33,412 nt of DNA from Bacteroidota bacterium (lineage in GTDB: Bacteria > Bacteroidota > Bacteroidia > CAILMK01): positions 1-33,412 of the forward strand of contig JABDEJ010000013.1 of assembly GCA_013287095.1 (NCBI GenBank), given 5' to 3'. A model generated the notes under the pieces. It was not told the DNA's origin, did not search any database, and worked only from the letters and a program-made list of their open reading frames with translations. The translations under genes and the position numbers were made by a program. Below are positions 24,588 through 32,748 of the stretch, one piece after another (position 1 is the first letter of the stretch; each line of letters opens with the position of its first letter).

Positions 24588-24917
24588 TTGAAACTATTGT
24601 TTGATAACAACCTTTCGGTTAAAATTGCCAGGGCCATAATAACGCACTTTCCGGGCTCAAAGCATGTATCTGATCTGAAAATTGATCATTATCCTGATTT
24701 TGCAATCTGGGATTATGCCAAATCAAATCATTTCTGCATCATAACAAAAGACAAAGATTTTTATCACTTATCAGTTACTTATGGTCATCCCCCGAAAGTA
24801 ATATGGCTATTGGCTGGAAATAGCACGAACATGGATATTCTGAAAATGATAAATTTTCACAAAGAAGATATTCAGGCGTTTCTATCAAATGATAAAAATA
24901 TTTTACTGCTTAAATAG
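24588..24917 (+). CDS. DUF5615 PIN-like protein, probable toxin
   Basis: This 109-residue protein starts at TTG 24588 behind GGAAG. The start MKLLFDNNLSVKIARAI is the family's usual N-terminus; the Asp in LLFDNN is the first acidic PIN-like residue. Further acidic positions lie in SDLKIDHYPDFAIWDYAK and IITKDKDFYHLS, and the conserved end PPKVIWLLAGN...DILKMI follows. The family is PIN-like (Mut7-C related) and predicted to be an RNase. Upstream in the same frame the DNA reads ATAAAGCCGGAAGAT, which would be MKPED if ATA were ATG, so a longer ancestral start is possible. Toxicity is inferred from the DUF433 partner, not shown. Confidence 0.87.
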   Translation: MKLLFDNNLSVKIARAIITHFPGSKHVSDLKIDHYPDFAIWDYAKSNHFCIITKDKDFYHLSVTYGHPPKVIWLLAGNSTNMDILKMINFHKEDIQAFLSNDKNILLLK

Positions 24918-24937
24918 GGATTTTTACCAGCATTATC

Positions 24938-24968
24938 GAGTCGTTAATTTTTCAAAAATCAACGACTC
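24938..24968. repeat. 31-bp compact palindrome after the toxin gene
   Basis: Arms 24938-24952 (GAGTCGTTAATTTTT) and 24954-24968 pair over 15 bp with one mismatch around a single C. It lies 20 nt after the toxin stop and just before the -33 zone of the next gene. It may be the module's terminator or an operator for the following gene. Confidence 0.8.
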
Positions 24969-25000
24969 TGAAATGGATGCCAAAGAGATTCAATTTTAAC

Positions 25001-25008
25001 TAATTTCG
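25001..25008 (+). promoter_or_regulatory. Variant -7 box of the 25019 gene
   Basis: TAATTTCG, ten nt before the ATG, inside the 32-bp exact repeat shared with 24235-24266. The -33 position has GATG at 24976-24979. The short distance implies a very short leader. Confidence 0.4.
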
Positions 25009-25018
25009 TCCCTGATTC

Positions 25019-27700
25019 ATGAAAGGTTCTCAAAGAATATTAGTCGCCATATTGGTTGTGGTGATAGGGGGTGCAGGAGCATACCTTTATTTTAACAAAC
25101 AGCGCCAGCAATTTCCGCAGGCTTGTCTTGCTTTGCCGCAATCAGCAGTTTTTGCCTACCAGGGACAGAAGCTGAATTCGGAATTTGCTGAATTTGAAAA
25201 CCAGGACATTTATAAATTTTTGCATAAGAATCCTTCTGTTGCCGCATTTGAAAATGATTATCTTTTTTTTGATTCGATTTTAAAGGGAAGTAATGTCATC
25301 ATTAAATCATTGGCAGCAAGGCCATTGGTTGTGAGCCTGCATGTAACCACAGCCGATAATTTTCAATTGCTGTTTTTGCACCAGACTGAAAATGAATTTG
25401 ATATTCATGATATTGAGAAGATGGTTAAGGTCTTTTACCCGGATGAAAGGGCTTTGGACCATGATTTCGAAAATGTAAAAGTTTCTGAAATCCTTGATGA
25501 TAAAAAGCAACCACTCTTTGCCTGTGCATTTATGGATGGGATTATCGCCATGAGCAGGAACACGACCCTTGTAGAGGAGGCTGTGAAATCCTATCATTCA
25601 AGCAAGTCAAAAAACAGTGATCTTGTGAAACAAATGGTTTCCGCCGAAAATCAGGAGAAGGTGTACATTAACTATGAGCAATTGCCTGAACTTCTGAATA
25701 TATATGTTTCACCGGAAACACATAGTCAGACAGAAGGTCTGAAGGATTTTGCATCGTTTGGGGTTTATTCATGGAAAGATGAGGCTGATCAGATCCGTTT
25801 AAATGGATCTTTGTACGCAGGCAGTAAATCAAACCTCGTAAACTGCCTTCAAGGGCAAACACCCAAAACCGCTAACATTCCTTCCATATTGCCAGAAGGC
25901 ACTTCGGTATTTATGGATTGGTGCGCTGATAGTTTTGCTGCCTATTTTTCAAAATACAAGGCCTATTTATCTGATAAAGGAAAAGCAGATGCCTGGGATG
26001 GGGAAATGAAAGGCATTGAAATGGGTACGGGAATTTCGCCATTAAAAGATATTATGCCGGCAATCGGGACGGAATGGGGATATGCCTTACTGGAATCACC
26101 AGAAGGGGTACATCCAGATGAATTATTATTGATAAAGGCAGCAGATACTTCTAAAGCATACGAAAGCCTTAAAAAGCTTTCAAAGGGGCAATCTTCAGAG
26201 TACAATGGATATCAATTGAATCAGATACGTTGCGGAAGTGCTTTTAAGTTGTTACTTGGTGATCTGTTTAAATCATTTAATACCCCTTATTTTACCAAAG
26301 TTGGGGATTTTATCGTGTTTTCACAAAACAGTGCGGCTTTAAACAGATGTATAGACGCTTACAAAGACGAAAAATCATTGAAAAAGGCACAATTCTATAA
26401 GTCATTCTCCAAATCATTGATTTCAGAGACCAATTTTTTCATGTATATTAACCCTGAAAGAGCCACAGGATACGGCGCAGGGTTTGTAAAGCCTGAATAT
26501 CAGGGTAAGTACAAAGACAATAAATTAATTTATCGGGGTTTTAATGGATTTGCATTCCAGCTTGCTGCAAATGGGAAAGAGTTTTACAGCCAGGTTACAT
26601 TGGCGAAACCATCTGACAAAGAAGGGAATGTTGAAACCGCTTGGGCCATATCGTTAGGTGCAAGCCTCAAAGGAGTGCCTCATATTGTGAAGAATTATGA
26701 ATCGGGTGTGAATGAAGTAATGGTTCAGGATTCAGCCAATGTTTTGTACCTCATTAGCAATACAGGAAGCATATTGTGGAAGCGGCAACTGGATGAGCCG
26801 GTAGAAGGAGGTATATTTACAATGGATCTCTTCAAAAACGAGCAATCTGAGTACCTTTTTACCACAACAAATAAAATTTATTTATTGGACCATAGTGGCA
26901 AAGATGCCGGAAGCTACCCGCTCAACCTTGCTGAATCGACTCATGCCGGGGTATCATCATTTGATTTTGATAACAATAAAGAATACATATACCTGGTAAG
27001 CTGTGACAGAGGTAAAATCTATGGCTATAATGGTAATGGACGCCCATTGCCTGGCTGGGCACCGAAAATGGTGGATGGTGCATTGGCAGGTTCCGTTCAA
27101 ACATTTGATTATAATAATAAACATTATCTCTTTGGCGCATCTCAAAAGGGAACGGTGTATTTATGGGATATAACCGGCAAGGCTGTTGTGTCTCCTGTTT
27201 CATTGCACTCGGGGTTCAAAAACCCATTTTTTGTATCCCTGGATACCAAATCAATAATTTCAGCTGACAGCACTGGAGATGTATTTCATGTTTCTTTTTC
27301 AGGAGCCGTTAAAAAGAAAACTTATTCCAATTTTAAAAGCAGGCCATTCTTTAATTATATAGCCAAAGATGAGAACGGGAAAATGGAAACGGTTCTGGCC
27401 GGTGATAAAACCATTGCAGGATATGCAAATGATTCTATTGAGGCCTGGAAACTTGTAACATCAGATAATATCCTATATTCGCCACATATTATATATTTTA
27501 ATGAAAAGCCTTTTATAGGATACGTAAGTGTAGCGGCCGCAAAAATTTATTTATTTACGGGCCTCGGGCAGTCCTATCCCAATTTCCCTGTTACGGGCAA
27601 TTCGGATTTTGTAACAGGGGATTTGACAGGGAACGGCGACACCGATTTGATAATTGGAGGGCCTGATAAAAAGCTTTATCATTACAAACTGAATGATTAG
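25019..27700 (+). CDS. Exported/anchored protein with DUF3352-like N-terminus and PQQ/FG-GAP-like C-terminus
   Basis: This 893-residue protein begins KGSQRILVAILVVVIGGAGAYLYFNKQ, a single signal-anchor helix. Residues about 30-540 are a large mixed domain resembling DUF3352-type proteins (ACLALPQSAVFAYQGQKL; SVFMDWCADSFAAYFSKYKAY; FFMYINPERATGYG). Residues about 550-893 form strand repeats with propeller hallmarks (VNEVMVQDSANVLYLISNTGSILWKR, EYIYLVSCDRGKIYGYNGNGRPLPGW) and end in an FG-GAP-like GDLTGNGDTDLIIGGPDKKLYHYK. It probably lies in the periplasm anchored to the inner membrane. Function unknown. Its 5' end (promoter plus ~13 codons) exists in a second decayed copy upstream. Confidence 0.75.
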   Translation: MKGSQRILVAILVVVIGGAGAYLYFNKQRQQFPQACLALPQSAVFAYQGQKLNSEFAEFENQDIYKFLHKNPSVAAFENDYLFFDSILKGSNVIIKSLAARPLVVSLHVTTADNFQLLFLHQTENEFDIHDIEKMVKVFYPDERALDHDFENVKVSEILDDKKQPLFACAFMDGIIAMSRNTTLVEEAVKSYHSSKSKNSDLVKQMVSAENQEKVYINYEQLPELLNIYVSPETHSQTEGLKDFASFGVYSWKDEADQIRLNGSLYAGSKSNLVNCLQGQTPKTANIPSILPEGTSVFMDWCADSFAAYFSKYKAYLSDKGKADAWDGEMKGIEMGTGISPLKDIMPAIGTEWGYALLESPEGVHPDELLLIKAADTSKAYESLKKLSKGQSSEYNGYQLNQIRCGSAFKLLLGDLFKSFNTPYFTKVGDFIVFSQNSAALNRCIDAYKDEKSLKKAQFYKSFSKSLISETNFFMYINPERATGYGAGFVKPEYQGKYKDNKLIYRGFNGFAFQLAANGKEFYSQVTLAKPSDKEGNVETAWAISLGASLKGVPHIVKNYESGVNEVMVQDSANVLYLISNTGSILWKRQLDEPVEGGIFTMDLFKNEQSEYLFTTTNKIYLLDHSGKDAGSYPLNLAESTHAGVSSFDFDNNKEYIYLVSCDRGKIYGYNGNGRPLPGWAPKMVDGALAGSVQTFDYNNKHYLFGASQKGTVYLWDITGKAVVSPVSLHSGFKNPFFVSLDTKSIISADSTGDVFHVSFSGAVKKKTYSNFKSRPFFNYIAKDENGKMETVLAGDKTIAGYANDSIEAWKLVTSDNILYSPHIIYFNEKPFIGYVSVAAAKIYLFTGLGQSYPNFPVTGNSDFVTGDLTGNGDTDLIIGGPDKKLYHYKLND

Positions 27701-27729
27701 ATTTGCAAAACCATAAAAAAAATTTAAAT

Positions 27730-29109
27730 ATGAAAACAAGAATACTATTTCCTTTATTCCTGGCTGGATTTGCCTCTTCCGCAATGGCACAGAGTGATTT
27801 AAGTAATTTTACGGTTACCGGATCAGGGCTGGCGACCACTTTATCAACGGACTATGAGTGTATAGGTATCAATCCTTCAAACCTGGGATGGAACAATCCC
27901 AAACAAGTACATTTTGGATTATTGGAAGGTGGCTATTCTATCTATTCAGATGCCTTAACAAAGGCACAGTTTTCCAATAATTTTTTGTTGGACGATGGTG
28001 ATGCAAAGCTTGGAACTACTACAACCACTAAACAGCAAGCTGCTGTAGAAATGGCTAACAAAGGATATGCCCTGAATGTAAATGAAACCTTATTAGGCCT
28101 TTCACTTCAATTACCGGGTATCGGTGGTTTTGGCTTTGCTATCAAGGCCGTGGGAAGTGATTACGTACACTTAAATGGAATAGGAGCTGATTTGACTTAT
28201 AATGGAAGTAATGCTGCTTATTTTACTTCAGGCGCGGCAAAAACTAATCCCGAACCGCTTGATCAACTTTTTGACGGTTCTAAAATCTATACGGATATTC
28301 ATACGGAGTATGACTTCTCCTATGGAAGACAATTATATCATACTGATGATGTCAAGGTATATGGTGGATTGGGTATCAAATTTGTCGAGAGTTATGGGAT
28401 GATTGACATAGAATCAAAGAATGGAGTTCTTACAGCTTTTACGGCATTTGCGCCTAATTTCAATGTAGATTACGGTACGGGTCTTAGTCCGGCGCCTGAT
28501 ACCACAGGAGGTTTGACACCTATAGGCTCCGGCGTAGGTTTTGATTTTGGAGGCAGCGTTATTATCAAAGACAAAATAAAAATTGGGATATCCATTGACG
28601 ATATTGGCTCTATTACTTATACAGGAAATATTTACTCAGCTCCTGATGCCGTTCTAAAATCAACAATTTCATCAGGGCTTGCATATTTCGCAAATTATAA
28701 AAACCTGAATGCCCTTGTTGGCGGCGAAGGTATTTTTAAACTGCAAAGCGGTGCAAAGACCCAAACCATTTCAATGCCGACCAATTTCCGCCTTGGTGCC
28801 AGTTACGAAGTTTTAAAAAGCCTTGTTCTTGGTGTTGATTTTATGGCACCTTTGGCAGATGTACCAGGAAGTCTTGCAGCTCCTCAGTTTGGACTGGGTG
28901 CTCAGTTGAAACTTGCTAATTTTATAAAACTATCTGCAGGATTAAGTGTAGGAGGGAATACAGGGTTTAATATTCCATTAGGAGTTTCGTTTGCTCCTGG
29001 TAACGGCACATACGAATTTGGAGTGGCCACAAGGGATATCCTCTACCTGGCAAGCTCATCTAATCCTAATGCTTCCGTTTTACTTGGATTTTTAAGATTT
29101 GGGTTTTAG
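27730..29109 (+). CDS. DUF5723 family outer-membrane-type protein
   Basis: The protein has 459 residues from ATG 27730; the in-frame TTG at 27703 only adds a polar stretch ahead of the signal peptide. That peptide is MKTRILFPLFLAGFASSAMA, cut before QSD. The start of the mature part, STDYECIGINPSNLGW, is the DUF5723/PorV-like pattern for Bacteroidota outer-membrane barrels. Later strands are FGFAIKAVGSDYVHLNGIGADLTY, VKVYGGLGIKFVESYG, VGFDFGGSVIIKDKIKIGISIDDIGSITYTG and the end YEFGVATRDILYL...LGFLRFGF. It follows the previous gene by 29 nt and is probably co-transcribed. Function unknown. Confidence 0.8.
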   Translation: MKTRILFPLFLAGFASSAMAQSDLSNFTVTGSGLATTLSTDYECIGINPSNLGWNNPKQVHFGLLEGGYSIYSDALTKAQFSNNFLLDDGDAKLGTTTTTKQQAAVEMANKGYALNVNETLLGLSLQLPGIGGFGFAIKAVGSDYVHLNGIGADLTYNGSNAAYFTSGAAKTNPEPLDQLFDGSKIYTDIHTEYDFSYGRQLYHTDDVKVYGGLGIKFVESYGMIDIESKNGVLTAFTAFAPNFNVDYGTGLSPAPDTTGGLTPIGSGVGFDFGGSVIIKDKIKIGISIDDIGSITYTGNIYSAPDAVLKSTISSGLAYFANYKNLNALVGGEGIFKLQSGAKTQTISMPTNFRLGASYEVLKSLVLGVDFMAPLADVPGSLAAPQFGLGAQLKLANFIKLSAGLSVGGNTGFNIPLGVSFAPGNGTYEFGVATRDILYLASSSNPNASVLLGFLRFGF

Positions 29110-29128
29110 TAATTAGAAATAAACCGGA

Positions 29129-29938
29129 ATGAACCAACAATTAATAGAATCTATTTGGGATAACCGTGAGTTGCTCAAAGAAATAGCCAATCAGGAAGCA
29201 GTCGCCGAAGTTATAGAGGCGCTAGATAAGGGGAAAATTCGCGTTGTAAATGAAACTGAATTCGGTTGGGTGGTAAATGAATGGGTCAAAAAAGCAGTAT
29301 TGCTTTATTTTGGTACCCGAAAGATGGAAACTTTCCATGCCGGCCCGATGGAGTTTTATGACAAGATCCCACTTAAAACCAACTATGAAGCGTTGGGTGT
29401 CAGGGTTGTACCGCACGGTATAGCCCGCTACGGTTCTTATATTTCTAAAGGGGTTATTCTTATGCCATCTTATGTAAATATTGGCGCGTATGTAGATGAG
29501 GGAACATTGGTTGATACATGGGCCACGGTAGGTTCCTGTGCCCAGGTTGGCAAAAACGTTCATTTGAGTGGTGGGGTAGGGCTTGGCGGTGTTTTAGAAC
29601 CAGTACAAGCTGCCCCTGTTATCATTGAAGATGGCGCTTTTATCGGCTCAAGATGTATTGTTGTAGAAGGTGTTCGTGTAGGCAAGGAGGCTGTTTTAGG
29701 CGCAAATGTTGTTCTTACCGCTTCTACCAAGATCATTGATGTTACAGGTGAAATGCCGCATGAACGAAAAGGATTTGTACCAGATCGTTCTGTTGTGATT
29801 CCGGGAACCTATCAGAAATCTTTTCCTTCTGGCGAATTTGGGGTTTCATGCGCTTTGATCATCGGTCAACGCAAAGAATCTACAGATTTGAAAACATCTT
29901 TGAATGAGGCGTTAAGGGAATTTGATATTCCATTGTAG
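29129..29938 (+). CDS. dapD: 2,3,4,5-tetrahydropyridine-2,6-dicarboxylate N-succinyltransferase
   Basis: This 269-residue protein has normal DapD length. An N-terminal helical segment is followed by MEFYDKIPLKTNYEALGVRVVPHGIARYGSYI, then left-handed beta-helix hexapeptide repeats (VILMPSYVNIGAYVDEGTLVDTWATVGSCAQVGKNVHLSGGVGLGGVLEP, FIGSRCIVVEGVRVGKEAVLGANVVL) and the C-terminal GTYQKSFPSGEFGVSCALIIGQR. DapD transfers succinyl from succinyl-CoA in the succinylase branch of diaminopimelate/lysine synthesis, which feeds peptidoglycan. It acts as a cytosolic trimer. It begins 19 nt after the DUF5723 gene and ends 7 nt before the GT9 gene. Confidence 0.97.
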   Translation: MNQQLIESIWDNRELLKEIANQEAVAEVIEALDKGKIRVVNETEFGWVVNEWVKKAVLLYFGTRKMETFHAGPMEFYDKIPLKTNYEALGVRVVPHGIARYGSYISKGVILMPSYVNIGAYVDEGTLVDTWATVGSCAQVGKNVHLSGGVGLGGVLEPVQAAPVIIEDGAFIGSRCIVVEGVRVGKEAVLGANVVLTASTKIIDVTGEMPHERKGFVPDRSVVIPGTYQKSFPSGEFGVSCALIIGQRKESTDLKTSLNEALREFDIPL

Positions 29939-29945
29939 AATTTAA

Positions 29946-30935
29946 ATGCAAATTCTATTGAGGAAGATCCTCATTATACAAACGGCTTTTATCGGCGATG
30001 TAGTCCTGGCAACTGGGGTCCTGGAAAAGTTGCATGATTTTTATCCGGACGCTAAAATTGATTTCCTTCTCCGCAAAGGGAATGAATCATTATTGGAGGG
30101 ACATCCTTTTCTGAATCAGGTTATTATATGGGATAAAAAAGATGGCAAATATTCCAATCTTTGGAAAATACTGAATCAAATAAGGCATACGGGATATGAT
30201 TTTGTTATTAACCTTCAAAGATTTGCGGCATCCGGAATTATCACAGCTTTTTCAGGTGCTAAACTGAAATATGGTTACGATAAGAACCCTTTTTCATTTC
30301 TTTTTACAAAATCGTTTCCTCACCCAATAGGGAAAAAAGGGGATATGGTTTATCTCCACGAAATCCAGAGGAACCATGAATTGATTGCAGAATTTACAGA
30401 TTTTAATGCTTCAAAACCCAGGCTATATCCTTCTGAAAAGGATTTTGAAACTGTAAATAGTTATAAAACAGGTCCGTACGTTACTATTTCGCCTGCTTCG
30501 GTATGGTTTACAAAACAATTTCCAAAAGCGAAATGGGTAGAACTGATAAATAATATTCCTTCAGAATATAAAATTTATCTCACAGGAGGCAAATCGGACA
30601 TTTTGCTTTGCGAAGAAATGAAAAAGGAAAGCAAACATTTGGATATTGAAGTTCTGGCTGGTAAGCTTAGTTTCCTGCAAACTTCAGCATTGATGAAGGA
30701 TGCTTTGATGAATTATACAAATGATTCTGCGCCTTTGCATTTCGCGTCAGCTATGGATGCCCCTGTTACGGCTGTCTTTTGTTCCACGGTTCCAGAGTTT
30801 GGGTTTGGGCCTTTGTCCACAATCAGTCAGATCGCCCAGATTAATTATAACCTTGAATGCAGACCCTGTGGGTTACATGGATTTAAAGCCTGTCCGATGG
30901 GCCATTTTAAATGTGCTATTGACATTCAGATTTGA
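29946..30935 (+). CDS. Glycosyltransferase family 9 (heptosyltransferase-like)
   Basis: This 329-residue protein starts KILIIQTAFIGDVVLATGVLEKL, the GT9 N-terminal Rossmann motif. The second domain has YVTISPASVWFTKQFPKAKWVELI, IYLTGGKSDI and YTNDSAPLHFASAMDAPVTAVFCSTVPEFGFGPLS, the sugar-nucleotide site. The end CRPCGLHGFKACPMGHFKCA is a cysteine-rich cap seen in Bacteroidota members. GT9 enzymes add heptose or related sugars to lipopolysaccharide core or glycoproteins; the actual donor here is unknown. The stop TGA (30933-30935) lies inside a 33-bp perfect palindrome, and the following gene has its own promoter. Confidence 0.92.
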   Translation: MQILLRKILIIQTAFIGDVVLATGVLEKLHDFYPDAKIDFLLRKGNESLLEGHPFLNQVIIWDKKDGKYSNLWKILNQIRHTGYDFVINLQRFAASGIITAFSGAKLKYGYDKNPFSFLFTKSFPHPIGKKGDMVYLHEIQRNHELIAEFTDFNASKPRLYPSEKDFETVNSYKTGPYVTISPASVWFTKQFPKAKWVELINNIPSEYKIYLTGGKSDILLCEEMKKESKHLDIEVLAGKLSFLQTSALMKDALMNYTNDSAPLHFASAMDAPVTAVFCSTVPEFGFGPLSTISQIAQINYNLECRPCGLHGFKACPMGHFKCAIDIQI

Positions 30936-30960
30936 CAACTTTTCAAAAGTTGTCAAATCT
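30928..30960. repeat. 33-bp perfect palindrome spanning GT9 stop and next promoter
   Basis: Arms 30928-30943 (AGATTTGACAACTTTT) and 30945-30960 are perfect reverse complements over 16 bp around a single C. The left arm contains the GT9 stop codon. The right arm contains the TTG (30950-30952) of the next gene's promoter. Roles as terminator and operator are both possible. Confidence 0.9.
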
Positions 30961-30981
30961 TTACTCCTATCCTTACCTTTG
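30950..30981 (+). promoter_or_regulatory. Promoter of the Gfo/Idh/MocA gene
   Basis: TTG at 30950-30952, a 21-nt gap and TACCTTTG at 30974-30981. The ATG at 30987 begins 5 nt later, so the mRNA is nearly leaderless. The TTG lies in the right arm of the palindrome. Confidence 0.6.
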
Positions 30982-30986
30982 GGGCA

Positions 30987-32009
30987 ATGATTGAAAAACA
31001 GATAAAGTTTGCTGTAATTGGTTTTGGCAATATTGGCAAAAGGCATGCTGAAGAAATTGCAGCTAACAAAGACGCCTTGCTGGTTGCAATAGTTGAAACT
31101 GATGCTATTGCTGCAGCCAAAGCCAAAACATTGCACAATATTCCCGTATATAATAGTATTAAGGCATTGGTTGACAACCATCCCGAAACAGATGTGGTTA
31201 ATATTTGTACTCCGAATGGCCTTCATGTTCCAATGGCTTTAGAGGCCATTGGATTGGGGATAAATGTTACTGTTGAAAAACCTATGGGTTTGACAAAAAA
31301 AGATTGTGATACTCTTATAGCTCTGGCAAATAAGAAAAACAAAAGGGTCTTTTGCGTTCTTCAAAACAGGTATAGCCCACCTTCTCAGTTCATTAACAAA
31401 ATTGTTAGCGGAAGCGAATTGGGGAAAATTTATTGGGTTTCAGTGAACTGCTATTGGAACCGGGATGAAAGATATTATATACCAGGAAGTTGGCGAGGCA
31501 CTTCCGATATGGATGGCGGCCCTCTTTATACCCAATTCAGCCATTTTATTGACTTATTATATTGGAATTTTGGACCATTGAAAAACATCCAGGCCCGTTT
31601 TTATAATAACAATCATTCTTATCTTGAATGGATAGAAGATACTGGTACTTTTTCTTTTGAATTTGAACGGGGAGGCGCAGGTGTGTTTACATATTCTACT
31701 TCATTGCACGATTCAAACCTTGAAAGCAGTATTACAATAATAGGGGAGAAGGGCACCATAAAAGCCGGAGGTCAGTACATGGAAAAAATTGATTATTTTA
31801 ATGTGGAGGGAATGGATACACCAAGACTTGAAGCATCTCAACAACCAAATGATTATGGACATTTCAAGGGGTCAGCAGCTAACCACGCTTTTGTAATTGA
31901 CAATATTATAAAGGCTTTGAATGGGCAGCCTTATGAAATGGCAAGTGCTGAAGACGCGGCATCGAGCGTTGGGATTATAGAAGAGGTGTATAGATTGAGG
32001 AAATTTTAG
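30987..32009 (+). CDS. Gfo/Idh/MocA-family oxidoreductase, WlbA/WbpB-like
   Basis: This 340-residue protein has the NAD(P)-binding motif KFAVIGFGNIGKRHAEEI, then DVVNICTPNGLHVPMALEAIGLGINVTVEKPMGLT with the catalytic-type EKP lysine. The C-terminal domain contains VLQNRYSPPSQ, SWRGTSDMDGGPLYTQFSHFIDLLYWNFG and SITIIGEKGTIKAGG. The WRGT...DGG...HFID pattern resembles UDP-sugar oxidoreductases of the WlbA/WbpB group, which act in synthesis of diamino uronic acid sugars for surface polysaccharide. That specific role is a family resemblance, supported only by the GT9 neighbour. It is expressed from its own promoter overlapping a palindrome. Confidence 0.87.
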   Translation: MIEKQIKFAVIGFGNIGKRHAEEIAANKDALLVAIVETDAIAAAKAKTLHNIPVYNSIKALVDNHPETDVVNICTPNGLHVPMALEAIGLGINVTVEKPMGLTKKDCDTLIALANKKNKRVFCVLQNRYSPPSQFINKIVSGSELGKIYWVSVNCYWNRDERYYIPGSWRGTSDMDGGPLYTQFSHFIDLLYWNFGPLKNIQARFYNNNHSYLEWIEDTGTFSFEFERGGAGVFTYSTSLHDSNLESSITIIGEKGTIKAGGQYMEKIDYFNVEGMDTPRLEASQQPNDYGHFKGSAANHAFVIDNIIKALNGQPYEMASAEDAASSVGIIEEVYRLRKF

Positions 32010-32058
32010 ACTTGTTGGCAATATGATAAAATATTTGTATCATTGATAAAAGGAAATC

Positions 32059-32748
32059 ATGAAGGAGCCTATAGGGGTTGAAGATATAATTGAAGCATTC
32101 TACTGGCATAGAAAGGCGATCTTAAAATCGAAAGAGATTAAAGATTTTATTTTTGAAGACAGGGGAGGGTCTTTTGGACATCAATCACGATATACGTTTG
32201 ATCAAACCATTCAAAGAAAAATAGAAGATCATTGTCCTGATTGTAAAGGATTCAAAGGGAAAGCTATTTTAAAAAAAGAGAAGCGAGCGCACTATAGCTT
32301 ATGCCCAGAATACCAATATTTGCCAGTTAAAATGCCAGAAGTTACTATAAGTCTAAAACCAAATGAAGGCTTAAGTTATGATGAATTAGAAGGCGCATTT
32401 AGGAAAAGAAGGGAAATAAATTCTATTCAAAGAGATAGTAGTATTGTTATTGAACTTAAAAAGCTGTACGATAATCAATGCCAGTTATGTGAAACAAAGT
32501 TGCAAGTAGATGAAGACAATTGGTATTCTGAAGTTCATCACATCAGACCTCTTGGAGAACCTCATAATGGCTCTGACACTGCTTCTAATATGATTGTGGT
32601 TTGCCCTAATTGCCACGTTTTACTTGATTTTCATGCTATTGAATTGAATGATATCCATGTCAAAGAATCTCACTCAATTGACAAATCTTATTTGAAATAT
32701 CATAATGACCTATACATTAAGAAATATGAGCAGCATAAAACTTTTTGA
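32059..32748 (+). CDS. HNH endonuclease-domain protein
   Basis: This 229-residue protein ends in an HNH fold: CQLCE (two Cys), SEVHHIRPLGEPHNG with the catalytic His pair, N in SDTASNMIVVCPNCHVLLDFH, and the second Cys pair with the final His. The N-terminal half contains another CPDCKG...LCPEYQY set of cysteines that may bind zinc, with an unassigned region between. It lacks a methyltransferase or specificity partner in the window. HNH proteins of this sort occur in restriction, homing and defence contexts; the target is unknown. AATATTTG at 32030-32037 may be a weak -7 box. Its stop overlaps the next start by 23 nt, implying translational coupling. Confidence 0.85.
   Translation: MKEPIGVEDIIEAFYWHRKAILKSKEIKDFIFEDRGGSFGHQSRYTFDQTIQRKIEDHCPDCKGFKGKAILKKEKRAHYSLCPEYQYLPVKMPEVTISLKPNEGLSYDELEGAFRKRREINSIQRDSSIVIELKKLYDNQCQLCETKLQVDEDNWYSEVHHIRPLGEPHNGSDTASNMIVVCPNCHVLLDFHAIELNDIHVKESHSIDKSYLKYHNDLYIKKYEQHKTF

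Noticed and set aside
24235..25015. Insertion-sequence or transposon ends around the toxin-antitoxin module
   Set aside because: The repeats are direct, not inverted, contain a promoter and gene start, and no transposase is present.
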